Source: Actinomycetota bacterium (GTDB taxonomy: Bacteria; Actinomycetota; Acidimicrobiia; Acidimicrobiales; Acidimicrobiaceae). Taken from it: 59,748 nt of DNA. This document shows, one piece after another, positions 31,650 to 40,388 of this stretch. Location of the stretch: positions 1-59,748 of the forward strand of contig DAHXKX010000069.1 of assembly GCA_027366165.1 (NCBI GenBank), read 5' to 3'. Every line of letters starts with the position of its first letter. The first letter of the stretch is position 1. Under the pieces are notes generated by a model, which was not told where the DNA came from, did no database searches, and saw nothing but the letters and a program-made list of their open reading frames with translations. Both the position numbers and the translations under genes were made by a program.

Positions 31650-31979
31650 ATGCGTAAATTCAGCAGACAGTCACGAGATATCGCTTTGGCCAAGTCTTCC
31701 GTTCTTTCCAAGAGATTTTGGTACGGATCTCTACTTGCCATTTTTGGACTTGCTGCATTTGTGGCAAAGGTCAACCCGGGCAAACCGATTGGTTCTACGA
31801 ATTCGACAACGGCTTCTTCGACATCCCAATCGCCAACATTGAGCGGTGGATACAATATCACCGCCCCAACCTTGTCGCCGCCTCCCAATTCCACGGTTTC
31901 TCCACAACAACCCTTATCGTCTGGTTCCGCTCCGGTGCAGTCGTCGCGTTCTCAGATGTCCGCAACGGGTGCGTCATGA
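31650..31979 (+). CDS. Small membrane-anchored Ser/Thr/Pro-rich protein, first gene of the ApbE redox operon
   Basis: 109 aa with one N-terminal hydrophobic segment (FWYGSLLAIFGLAAFVAKV) followed by a low-complexity S/T/P/Q tail; its TGA overlaps the apbE ATG (ATGA). Confidence 0.6.
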   Translation: MRKFSRQSRDIALAKSSVLSKRFWYGSLLAIFGLAAFVAKVNPGKPIGSTNSTTASSTSQSPTLSGGYNITAPTLSPPPNSTVSPQQPLSSGSAPVQSSRSQMSATGAS

Positions 31980-32923
31980 GCGTTGGCAGTGGTTATCATA
32001 CTTCGGCTCTGGGCACCGATTGCTTCCTCCTCGGTTACTGCGGAAGTCCATCAGTAGAGGCCATTGATATTTTCCTGAGGCTGATCGACGAGATGGACCG
32101 TGCAGCTTCGAGATTTCGCAATGATTCGGAATTGAATCGGATTTTCAACGGTACAGCCCAGAAGGAGGTTGTGGTTTCCGAACTTTTATTTGCCGCCCTC
32201 GAGACTGCCCTTTATGGTGCAAGGATCACTAACGGCTATCTGGACCCGACAGTCGGCGGTTCCCTCGCGGGGCTGGGCTACAAAACCGATTTTCGCAGCA
32301 GTCTCGGGAGTGGCGGTTTAGGCTCTGGGAATGTTCAGGTCGTGCTGCCACTGGGATACCAGAGTGTGCGGCTAAACAGGGTGAACAGATCAGTTTCGGT
32401 GCGCCAAGGTGTTAAACTTGACCTGGGTGCGACTGGAAAGGCATTCCTGGCTGACCGCATCAAATACCAGATTGAGACCGATCTATCCGAGAAGGTACTA
32501 GTGAATCTCGGTGGTGACATATCAGCTTCACTGGTAGATCAAGAGACGTACTGGACCATCAATGTTACCGAAGATCTCAGCCTGGATCCTAACTCGAATG
32601 GTCAAATAATTGAGATAGCAGGTGGTGGAGTTGCCACGTCATCGATTCTTCGAAGGACGTGGAAGAGTGGCGCTCTGAGGCTGCACCACATCATTGATCC
32701 ATTTAGCGGAATGAGCAGTGAGTCGGCGTATCATTCAGTGACGGTGTTGGCTGGATCAGCCCTGGACGCGAATATTGCCTCAAGTGGCGCCATCGCCATG
32801 GGTCCAAACGGACCAAAGTGGCTGGAATCACTCGGGTTGCCAGCGCTGGCTCGCAGCAAAGAACATGGCGAAAGTTGTTTCGGTGGTTGGCAACGGGCAG
32901 GTGCGGTCGGGAGTCACGCATGA
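31976..32923 (+). CDS. FAD:protein FMN transferase (ApbE family)
   Basis: MDRAASRFRNDSELNRIF, GYLDPTVGGSLAGLGY, KLDLGATGKAFLADRI, VNLGGDISASL, HHIIDPFSGMSSESAYHSVTVLA. Start 31976 preferred over track start 31718. Confidence 0.9.
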   Translation: MSVGSGYHTSALGTDCFLLGYCGSPSVEAIDIFLRLIDEMDRAASRFRNDSELNRIFNGTAQKEVVVSELLFAALETALYGARITNGYLDPTVGGSLAGLGYKTDFRSSLGSGGLGSGNVQVVLPLGYQSVRLNRVNRSVSVRQGVKLDLGATGKAFLADRIKYQIETDLSEKVLVNLGGDISASLVDQETYWTINVTEDLSLDPNSNGQIIEIAGGGVATSSILRRTWKSGALRLHHIIDPFSGMSSESAYHSVTVLAGSALDANIASSGAIAMGPNGPKWLESLGLPALARSKEHGESCFGGWQRAGAVGSHA

Positions 32924-34092
32924 TACTTGCTGCGGCGTCGATAAGTCCCCTTTGGTATCTTTCACGTGCCGCCGGATATGTGGGTTTGATCCTGTTGGGA
33001 TTGATTGGAGTCCTGGGGATCATTACAGCAGGAAACATTCAGGTCGCCAAGGGAACCAAGTTTTTGGCTCCAGAACTGCACCGTTCCCTGTCGCTGCTTG
33101 CGATTGTTGTGCTCGCAATTCACGTCGGTGCTGCCGTCGCCGACAAGTACTCCTTCATCGGCCTCAAAGATGTGTTCATTCCATTCATGGCGACATATCG
33201 ACCAATATGGGTCGGCATCGGCGCGATTGCTGTAGACCTGGGTATCGCGGTAGTCGTAACTTCCCTGCTGCGGGTGAAGATGGGGTATCGCAGCTGGAAG
33301 ATCATTCACTGGATTTCATATCCCATCTTTGCACTTTCTGTCATTCATGGTCTCGGTTCAGGGTCGGACAGTGCCTTATGGTTCTCGAAATTCATTTATG
33401 TGGCTGTTGGCGGCTTTTTAATGTTGGCGATCATCGCTAGGCTGTTAGCCCGCCACGACCTGCAGATCGGGAAAAAGGTTGCGTTTTTCGGGGCGATCTT
33501 TGCTATTCCTCTATTGATCATCGCATGGGCAGCTTCAGGTCCGCTCAGCGCCAACTGGGCCAACAGGGCACAGGGCGGATTGAGGCAAGCCGTACTCACG
33601 TCAGCGCGCGTGACTGGCTCGGTTGCCACTGGGACCTCCAGAACTGCTGTGACCAATAGGCCCCCTCTCGAGATAAGTCCAACCTACACTTCTGACTGGA
33701 CAGGAAAGATAGATCAGTCTCCCGCCAATTCTCAAGGTGAAATTGCCTTGCGTCTCATGGGCAGACTTTCTGGTTCGCCGGGCTATGTGCTATCGGTGGT
33801 ACTGATTGGAATACCTCTTGGCGGAGGAGTTTCAATGACTTCAAGTGTCGTGGAAATTACCTCAACCGGAGGAACCGTAGTCTATAAAGGTACGGTGACG
33901 GCCCTAAATGGCACAACGATTGTAAGTCAAGTGGCAGATTCGGCCGGGCAGAGCGTGAGCTTCTCAGCTAGCTTGAATCTGGGATCCGACGGCTCCTCGT
34001 TCACAGGAACGGTTGCCGCATCAGGTTCGTCGTCGTATTCGAACCCGTCTGGCGGGATTTCCAGCGGCAGGTCAGAGGCGAGTGATGGATAG
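32920..34092 (+). CDS. Ferric-reductase-like transmembrane protein with extracytoplasmic C-terminal domain
   Basis: Multi-TM with conserved His in TM segments (ELHRSLSLLAIVVLAIHVG, KIIHWISYPIFALSVIHGLG), then a ~110 aa Ser/Gly/Thr-rich beta-like domain. ATG at 32920 overlaps the apbE TGA. Confidence 0.85.
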   Translation: MILAAASISPLWYLSRAAGYVGLILLGLIGVLGIITAGNIQVAKGTKFLAPELHRSLSLLAIVVLAIHVGAAVADKYSFIGLKDVFIPFMATYRPIWVGIGAIAVDLGIAVVVTSLLRVKMGYRSWKIIHWISYPIFALSVIHGLGSGSDSALWFSKFIYVAVGGFLMLAIIARLLARHDLQIGKKVAFFGAIFAIPLLIIAWAASGPLSANWANRAQGGLRQAVLTSARVTGSVATGTSRTAVTNRPPLEISPTYTSDWTGKIDQSPANSQGEIALRLMGRLSGSPGYVLSVVLIGIPLGGGVSMTSSVVEITSTGGTVVYKGTVTALNGTTIVSQVADSAGQSVSFSASLNLGSDGSSFTGTVAASGSSSYSNPSGGISSGRSEASDG

Positions 34093-35393
34093 TGCCTGAC
34101 AGTGTAAAGCAATCATTTCCTCGCCTTGCCTACGGTGGAAAGTTGGCCAGCTCCAATGTGGCGGTGCTTCCGGTGGAATCAATCACATTTGCTGAGCATC
34201 TGGCAGTTTTTGGCAGTCCCGTGCAATACTTCCATGCGCTTCATCATCTTAAAACGCAGTTAGGTGAGAATGAATTACATGGTCGAGGAGGGGCTGCATT
34301 CCCCCTGTCACTCAAGCTGGCTGGCTACGAAGCATATCGTGGAAAGCTTGTCGTGGTGGCGAACGGGTCGGAAGGGGAGTTTCTTTCCCACAAGGACGAG
34401 TTGCTAATGGTGAGGCATCCTAACCTGATTCTAGATGGCTTGGCAATCTTGGGTAGCGCGCTCGACGCAAAGGTTGGCTACGTACACATCAGTGCCTCAA
34501 AACCGAACCCTTATGAGGCGATCCGGAACGCACTTTCCGAGCGACGCGGACTAGATCCCTTTGACATCGAGATCTCTACTACCGTACCGGAGGTTGGCTA
34601 TATCGCTGGCGCGGAGAGCGCGGTGATATCTGCTATTAATCGGCAAGGTGGGCGGCCCCTTTATTTGCCAGACCGACCTATTCTACGCGGCGTCAAGAAA
34701 CGACCGACGCTGATCGCAAATGTGGAGACTCTTGCGCAGCTGGCCCTTCTGGCGAGGTTCGGCGCCAAATGGTTTTCCTCGATTGGCTCGTCGGGAGATT
34801 TGGGTACGCGGCTCTTGACGGTGACTTTGTCAAATGGTAGTTATGCAGTTTTGGAGGTCATCGCTGGCACTTTATTCAGTGAAGTCTTTTCGGCAATGGG
34901 CCTACGACAAGACCAGGTCAGTTGCGGATTGTTGGGAGGCTACTACGGACAGATCGTCGACGCAGAAAGGCTGTGGAAACTTCGCGCAAGTCAACCTTTT
35001 CTGAAGGAGGCAGGCTTATCACTAGGTGCTGGAGTTGTTGCACTGGCAAATGGCTGTCCGGTCATTGAGACGAAGAATGTTCTGGAATATCTTGCTTTAG
35101 AATCTGCCGGTCAGTGTGGTCCGTGCTATTTCGGTCTACCCGAATTGGCGAAGAGCTGGTCGAATCTTGTCGACGGTAATGTCAGTTCAAAATCACTTTC
35201 ACGAGTGACGGAGCTCTGCGACCAGATAATTGGGAGAGGTGCATGCGCCATGCCTGATGGTGCCGTGCTACTAGCCCGATCATCATTGAGCCGGTTCAGA
35301 GCGGAAATTCTTGCCCACCAAGGCGGAAATTGCTCCTACAAGCCAACTTCGGGACGACTGGTCCCGTATTTCAAGACGTTATCAGTTCGATGA
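34092..35393 (+). CDS. NuoF-like (complex I 51-kDa family) flavoprotein with SLBB and Fe-S region
   Basis: LHGRGGAAFPLSLKLAG, VVVANGSEGEFLSHKDELLMVRHP, LIANVETLAQLALL, ESAGQCGPCYFGLPELA, GRGACAMPDG. GTG start overlaps the preceding TAG. Confidence 0.88.
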   Translation: MPDSVKQSFPRLAYGGKLASSNVAVLPVESITFAEHLAVFGSPVQYFHALHHLKTQLGENELHGRGGAAFPLSLKLAGYEAYRGKLVVVANGSEGEFLSHKDELLMVRHPNLILDGLAILGSALDAKVGYVHISASKPNPYEAIRNALSERRGLDPFDIEISTTVPEVGYIAGAESAVISAINRQGGRPLYLPDRPILRGVKKRPTLIANVETLAQLALLARFGAKWFSSIGSSGDLGTRLLTVTLSNGSYAVLEVIAGTLFSEVFSAMGLRQDQVSCGLLGGYYGQIVDAERLWKLRASQPFLKEAGLSLGAGVVALANGCPVIETKNVLEYLALESAGQCGPCYFGLPELAKSWSNLVDGNVSSKSLSRVTELCDQIIGRGACAMPDGAVLLARSSLSRFRAEILAHQGGNCSYKPTSGRLVPYFKTLSVR

Positions 35394-35593
35394 TGGCTGA
35401 GAAAATTCATATATACATAAATCCTATTGCCTGCGAAGGGCACGGGATTTGCGCGGAACTTTTGCCCGAACTCATAGAGCTGGATGAGTGGGGTTTTCCC
35501 ATTCTCAGGTCAAAAGAGGTCTCCACATCGTTATTGGGCCATGCCAGACGGGCGGAAAGGCTTTGTCCAACTCTCGCAATCTTGATCAAGTAG
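35390..35593 (+). CDS. Small ferredoxin, CxxHxxC...CP type
   Basis: IYINPIACEGHGICAELLPELIELDEWGFPIL...RRAERLCPTLAILIK; ATG overlaps the end of the NuoF-like gene. Confidence 0.88.
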   Translation: MMAEKIHIYINPIACEGHGICAELLPELIELDEWGFPILRSKEVSTSLLGHARRAERLCPTLAILIK

Positions 35594-35639
35594 CATTTGG
35601 CATTGATTCAGCCTCGAAGTAGGCCATTACGAGGGTAAG

Positions 35640-36878
35640 GTGTACCTCGCGAGCGGAGGTGCGGTGACTACTAACGAGACATCCTTGCAGAAGGGTTCGG
35701 ATTCTGGTAGGGAGCAAGCTTTTCGCGCCGGTCCGGTTGTTTTAGCGATTGGTGTCGCCATATCAGCTGTGTTGCCCGTCTTTCTAACCGGTGCCCTTGC
35801 TGTGCAGATCAAGAAGGACTTAAATTTCACCCCTTCGCTCCTGGGGGCAGCCGTTGCTATCTTCTTTCTGTTTGCGGCGTTGTCCTCCTTTATTTCCGGC
35901 CGATGGTCCCATCGGGTGAATGGAGCCCTGGCAATCAAGATGTGCATGATTGCATCTTCGGCTGTATTGGTGGGCGTAGGTACCATCGCAAGGAACTATG
36001 GGATTTTTGTCATTCTTCTTGCCATAAGCGGTGTAGTCAACGGTACGCTTCAGCCCCACATAAATCTCTTCATTACTCACGCGATACCGCGACGTCGGCA
36101 GGGCTTTGCATTTGGAGTAAAACAAGCCGCGGTACCGTTGGCCACCTTCCTTGCTGGTTTGGCAGTCCCAACTCTCGCATTAACTGCTGGATGGCGGTAT
36201 GCCTACCTTGCGGCTGCACCACTTGGCGTTTTTTTCTTTTTTTTGGTTCCAAAGTCAATCTTGCCAGCCGATGCGGGAGGTGTGCGCATGTCTTTCGACC
36301 GTCCTTCAGCGGCTCCGATAGTAATGCTTGCGATTGGGATGGGCTTGGGCACCGGTGCGGCAAACTCGTTTGGCGCATTCGTGGTTTCCTTTGCGGTCCA
36401 TGCAGGGTGGAAGCCTGGACTTGCGGGCCTCTTGATAGTTTTTGGATCAGTCGTCGGTGTAGTTACTCGGGTTGGTCACGGCCTGTGGGCAGATAAGAGG
36501 CGCGGGAAACACTTTCTCGTCGCGGCCTGGTCGGTTGCGATTGGCGCAGGTGGCTACTTGATGTTCGCGATTGGTTATGGCTGGTTGATAATTCCGGCCA
36601 CTGTAATCAGCTATGGAGCCGGGTGGGGTTGGAACGGATTGTTCATCTTTGGTGTTGTAAGAAACTTCACCAAACATGCAGGTTATGCAACGGGCACGGT
36701 CCAGGCTGGAGCCTATATTGGTTCCGTTCTCGGTCCGTTGGCATTTGGATTTGCCGTAGAACAGGCTGGGTATCGGCTTGCTTGGGGGCTGGCTGCGCTG
36801 TCGGGGTTCTTAGCGGCATTCGCCGTCGGCATTGCCAGACGCCTTGTGCTATCGGACCAGCCCGGTGCGGTTGGATAG
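35640..36878 (+). CDS. MFS transporter (paralog A)
   Basis: 12-TM pattern; VLPVFLTGALAVQIKKDL, RQGFAFGVKQAAVP, YGAGWGWNGLF. Start may be GTG 35640 or 35664. Confidence 0.87.
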   Translation: MYLASGGAVTTNETSLQKGSDSGREQAFRAGPVVLAIGVAISAVLPVFLTGALAVQIKKDLNFTPSLLGAAVAIFFLFAALSSFISGRWSHRVNGALAIKMCMIASSAVLVGVGTIARNYGIFVILLAISGVVNGTLQPHINLFITHAIPRRRQGFAFGVKQAAVPLATFLAGLAVPTLALTAGWRYAYLAAAPLGVFFFFLVPKSILPADAGGVRMSFDRPSAAPIVMLAIGMGLGTGAANSFGAFVVSFAVHAGWKPGLAGLLIVFGSVVGVVTRVGHGLWADKRRGKHFLVAAWSVAIGAGGYLMFAIGYGWLIIPATVISYGAGWGWNGLFIFGVVRNFTKHAGYATGTVQAGAYIGSVLGPLAFGFAVEQAGYRLAWGLAALSGFLAAFAVGIARRLVLSDQPGAVG

Positions 36879-37079
36879 ATTATAAGAATTTGGACTTCGG
36901 CTGTGGCACCACCCGATTCCCTGGAGTCACAGTATTCCTGCCGGGTAGATCGATTAGATTCATGTAGGTTTCATTTTCGCTTTAGGATAATTCACAAAGA
37001 CGATATATCTTGAGGGAACGAATTTGGTGCCGAATCAATCTATTCGAATTGAAAAGATTGCAACCGTGACGGAGACGGT

Positions 37080-38291
37080 GTGAAAATCCAGACAACTAAA
37101 GAGAAGCTGAATTTACGACCTGTTCTTCTTGGAATTTCTATAACTACCGTATCAACGATTCCGGTATTCCTTACAGGTGCCTTGGCGGTGCAGATACGTA
37201 GGGACCTGCATCTCAATGCATCCCAGCTGGGTTTGGCGGTTGCTGTGTTTTTCGCTGCAGCATCGATCACATCCATTTCTTCTGGGAGACTTGCACAGCG
37301 GTCTGGTTCGGAAGTGATCTTGAAAGTTTGCGTGCTTACATCGGTTATCGCACTAGCGGGAATCGGATTGCTAGCGAATAGTTTTCGCGTTTTGCTTGTG
37401 TTCCTAGTACTTGGTGGCGTCGTTAATGGTGCATCGCAACCCGCGGTCAACTTGTTTCTTTCCAATGTTGTTCCGATTTCACGGCAGGGCTTTGCATTTG
37501 GAGTTAAACAAGCAGCCATTCCTGTATCGACGTTCCTTTCTGGCCTTGCGGTTCCTCTGATCGCGTTGACTATAGGCTGGCATTTTGCGTACGCTATTGT
37601 AGCCCCGGCAGGGTTGATATTGTTTTTTTTGATTCCAAAGACCCATGACGGTGCGCTGCGGACGAGTGTCCCGAGCAATGTCAAGCAAAAGATCAGTGTT
37701 GCACCGCTTGTAGTTCTCGCGATAGCTATGGGACTTGGAAGTGGTGCGGCAAACGGCCTGGGGGCGTTTCTTGTCTCTTCGTCAGTCAATTCGGGCTGGG
37801 CCCCGGGTGCGGCAGGCCTACTGGTTGTGTTGGGTTCGGTGACCGGTATCAGTTCCCGTCTGCTCAATGGAGCCCTGGCGGACAGGAGGGGTGGGAAGCA
37901 TCTGACAGTAACGGCGTGGATGATGGGGACCGGGGGGATAGGGTACCTCCTCCTTATGTTGGGCTACGGATGGCTCATAATTCCAGCGACCATGATTTCT
38001 TATGGGGCCGGGTGGGGATGGAATGGACTGTTCAATTTTGCGGTTGTATGGAGCTATCCCAAATCGGCTGGTTATGCCACCGGCATAACGCAGTCCGGTG
38101 CGTATGCCGGTTCGGTGATGGGGCCTTTGATTTTCGGATTCATTGTGGACCGTTCAGGGTACCGGCTGGCATGGACATCAGCCGCATTGGAGGTGTTTCT
38201 TGCTGGACTTGCGATGATCATTGCGCAAAAAATGATGAATGCGGGGTCAAACCGCCTTAGAGGTGATGATAAGATTCTCGATTTCCAATAG
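37080..38291 (+). CDS. MFS transporter (paralog B)
   Basis: IPVFLTGALAVQIRRDL, RQGFAFGVKQAAIP, YGAGWGWNGLFNFAV; clearly paralogous to 35640-36878. Confidence 0.87.
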   Translation: MKIQTTKEKLNLRPVLLGISITTVSTIPVFLTGALAVQIRRDLHLNASQLGLAVAVFFAAASITSISSGRLAQRSGSEVILKVCVLTSVIALAGIGLLANSFRVLLVFLVLGGVVNGASQPAVNLFLSNVVPISRQGFAFGVKQAAIPVSTFLSGLAVPLIALTIGWHFAYAIVAPAGLILFFLIPKTHDGALRTSVPSNVKQKISVAPLVVLAIAMGLGSGAANGLGAFLVSSSVNSGWAPGAAGLLVVLGSVTGISSRLLNGALADRRGGKHLTVTAWMMGTGGIGYLLLMLGYGWLIIPATMISYGAGWGWNGLFNFAVVWSYPKSAGYATGITQSGAYAGSVMGPLIFGFIVDRSGYRLAWTSAALEVFLAGLAMIIAQKMMNAGSNRLRGDDKILDFQ

Positions 38292-38496
38292 GGGGAGTCC
38301 ACATTCGGCTTTGGAGGTGTTTTGCCCTAACGGAGGTTTGCACTTAATGGTTTTGCCAGTTTCTCGCCTGCCGGCGCACCTTGTATTGGCACTCCGCGAA
38401 GAGTATTAGCACATGGGCATAGAGACTGCCAGGTATTGGCTGCGACTGTAAAATTAATCGTTCATTCGATCTTGTACATGTTTAGAGGATTGGGAA

Positions 38497-39291
38497 TTGC
38501 CTGATACGCCAGTGTTGAAATTCGTTGACTTGGGCCTTATATATGAGAGCCAGCCAGTGTTAGCCAATGTCTCCTTCGAAGTCGGTAAGGGTGAACACTG
38601 GGTTGTGATGGGGCAGAATGGTGCAGGAAAGACTTCATTGTTTCATATTTCCTCCGCCCAGTTGCGGCCTTCCTCCGGTATCGCTTTTATACTGGGCGAA
38701 CAGTTGGGCAAGACTGACATGAGGCAGCTTCGGAGACGCATTGGAATAAGCTCCGTGTCGGTTTCAGATCAACTCCGTCCCGACCTTTTGGTCGAAGACG
38801 TTGTCTTGACAGGTGTCTTTGGTGATTTGGCACCATGGTGGCACGCCTACACAGCCATGGACAGATCCAGGGCCGAGAACCTGCTGGAGTTAGCAGGTGT
38901 CCAGAACCTGTCACGGCGGGTCTTTAGAACACTCTCAGCAGGTGAACGTCAGCAAGTCCTCACGGCCAGAGCCCTTATGCCGAATCCCCAGCTTCTGCTT
39001 CTTGATGAACCCACCTCTGGATTGGACATGGGTGCGAGAGAGCGATTTATGACCCGGCTGGGTTTCTTATTGGCGGAGCACACCAGTCTGTCCCTCCTTC
39101 TGATTACCCATCACATTGAAGACGTTCCACTTTCGTCGACCCATGCCCTGCTACTCAAACAGGGGCATGTGGTGGCGAGCGGAGAGATCGGTGACGTTTT
39201 AACAGATGACAACCTCACTGACGCCTTCGAGTTTCCATTGAAAATTGAAACATCTTCGGGCCGATACCGGGCTGTGGCGAGATCTCTTTAA
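38497..39291 (+). CDS. ABC transporter ATP-binding protein (stand-alone)
   Basis: Walker A GQNGAGKTSLF, signature LSAGERQQV, Walker B LLLLDEPTSGLD; TTG start. Confidence 0.9.
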   Translation: MPDTPVLKFVDLGLIYESQPVLANVSFEVGKGEHWVVMGQNGAGKTSLFHISSAQLRPSSGIAFILGEQLGKTDMRQLRRRIGISSVSVSDQLRPDLLVEDVVLTGVFGDLAPWWHAYTAMDRSRAENLLELAGVQNLSRRVFRTLSAGERQQVLTARALMPNPQLLLLDEPTSGLDMGARERFMTRLGFLLAEHTSLSLLLITHHIEDVPLSSTHALLLKQGHVVASGEIGDVLTDDNLTDAFEFPLKIETSSGRYRAVARSL

Positions 39292-39806
39292 TCAATACGT
39301 CGCAAATCAGTTCGGTATTGTTTGCCATTGGCCACGTAGTTGGCCACAATGCCAGCGAATCCACCCTCTTTGACCCGGTCTGGAACGATCTTTGCTGGCA
39401 CCCCTAGGGCCATTGCGTACGACGGCACAACCATGTCATTTGTGACCACTGAATTTGCGCCAACAAGGGAGTGCCTTTCCACCACAGCTCGGTGCAGCAC
39501 GACGGACCCTGACCCAATGAGGACGTCATCAGCAATGCTGCATCCTTCCAGGTGTGCCAAATGCCCGATCACGCAGCGCGATCCAATCTGAGTCAGCAAT
39601 CCCGCTGTGGCATGTATCACAGTGCCATCTTGAACCGAGGTCTCCTCACCAATGACGATCGTCCCATAGTCGGCCCGTATAACCACGCCCGGCCACACGG
39701 TGGAATGCTTTCCTATGGTGACATCGCCGATTACAGTTGCATCCGCATGAATATAGGCGTCAGAATGGATTCTCGGGATCTTTTTACCCAGTGCGTAAAT
39801 GGTCAT
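39288..39806 (-). CDS. Gamma-carbonic anhydrase family (left-handed beta-helix) protein
   Basis: DATVIGDVTIGKHSTVWPGVVIRADYGTIVIGEETSVQDGTVIHA, CVIGHLAHLEGCSIADDVLIGSGSVVLHRA. Confidence 0.9.
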   Translation of the reverse strand: MTIYALGKKIPRIHSDAYIHADATVIGDVTIGKHSTVWPGVVIRADYGTIVIGEETSVQDGTVIHATAGLLTQIGSRCVIGHLAHLEGCSIADDVLIGSGSVVLHRAVVERHSLVGANSVVTNDMVVPSYAMALGVPAKIVPDRVKEGGFAGIVANYVANGKQYRTDLRRID

Positions 39807-39890
39807 GCTATAAGATAACTATTATTCGGAACGAAGTGTTAACGATTTCTACGTCAGGTTTGATGAGAACGAGAATGAAAGGGCATTTCG

Positions 39891-40388
39891 ATGGCTGAAG
39901 CTGAAGATTCTGATCTAGTAAATGAATTTGACTTGGTTTCTGAGGAGCTAGTAGAGCTTCTGGAAGCAGGTCTTCCAAAGGGTATAAGCCACCGCGACAA
40001 AGGTTCTCCAGAAGGTTGGGATTCAAAGCAGTTGGTTGCGCATATGGCCGAATTGTGCGAATTTTGGCGACATGACCTTGAGGAGGGCCTCCGAAGGCCA
40101 AGAAGTGCCATCTTGGGACGGTCGAACCATGACGATCAGCGGACTCAGAGAATTATTGCACTTGCCTCGTTGCAGACTTTTGATCTAATAGACCGTTTAA
40201 TTCTTGAAATTGGAAAGACTGCTGGTTTTCTATCTGCTCTTACTCCCGCCGATCTGGCCATGACGGTTACTCATTTGACTGATGGTCAAATCACCGTCAG
40301 TGACATGATTTCATCGCACCTGATCGCGCACCTTGGCGACCACCTTGGACAACTTAGGGATTTGGAGCAGCTGCCCCCGGCAAAATAG
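39891..40388 (+). CDS. DinB-superfamily-like protein
   Basis: ~165 aa helical protein, GWDSKQLVAHMAELCEFWRHDL...SDMISSHLIAHLGDHLGQLRDLEQ. Confidence 0.65.
   Translation: MAEAEDSDLVNEFDLVSEELVELLEAGLPKGISHRDKGSPEGWDSKQLVAHMAELCEFWRHDLEEGLRRPRSAILGRSNHDDQRTQRIIALASLQTFDLIDRLILEIGKTAGFLSALTPADLAMTVTHLTDGQITVSDMISSHLIAHLGDHLGQLRDLEQLPPAK

Noticed and set aside
31718-31975. N-terminal extension of the ApbE ORF from 31718
   Set aside because: It overlaps the 31650-31979 frame, and ApbE-like sequence begins only after ATG 31976, which forms an ATGA overlap.
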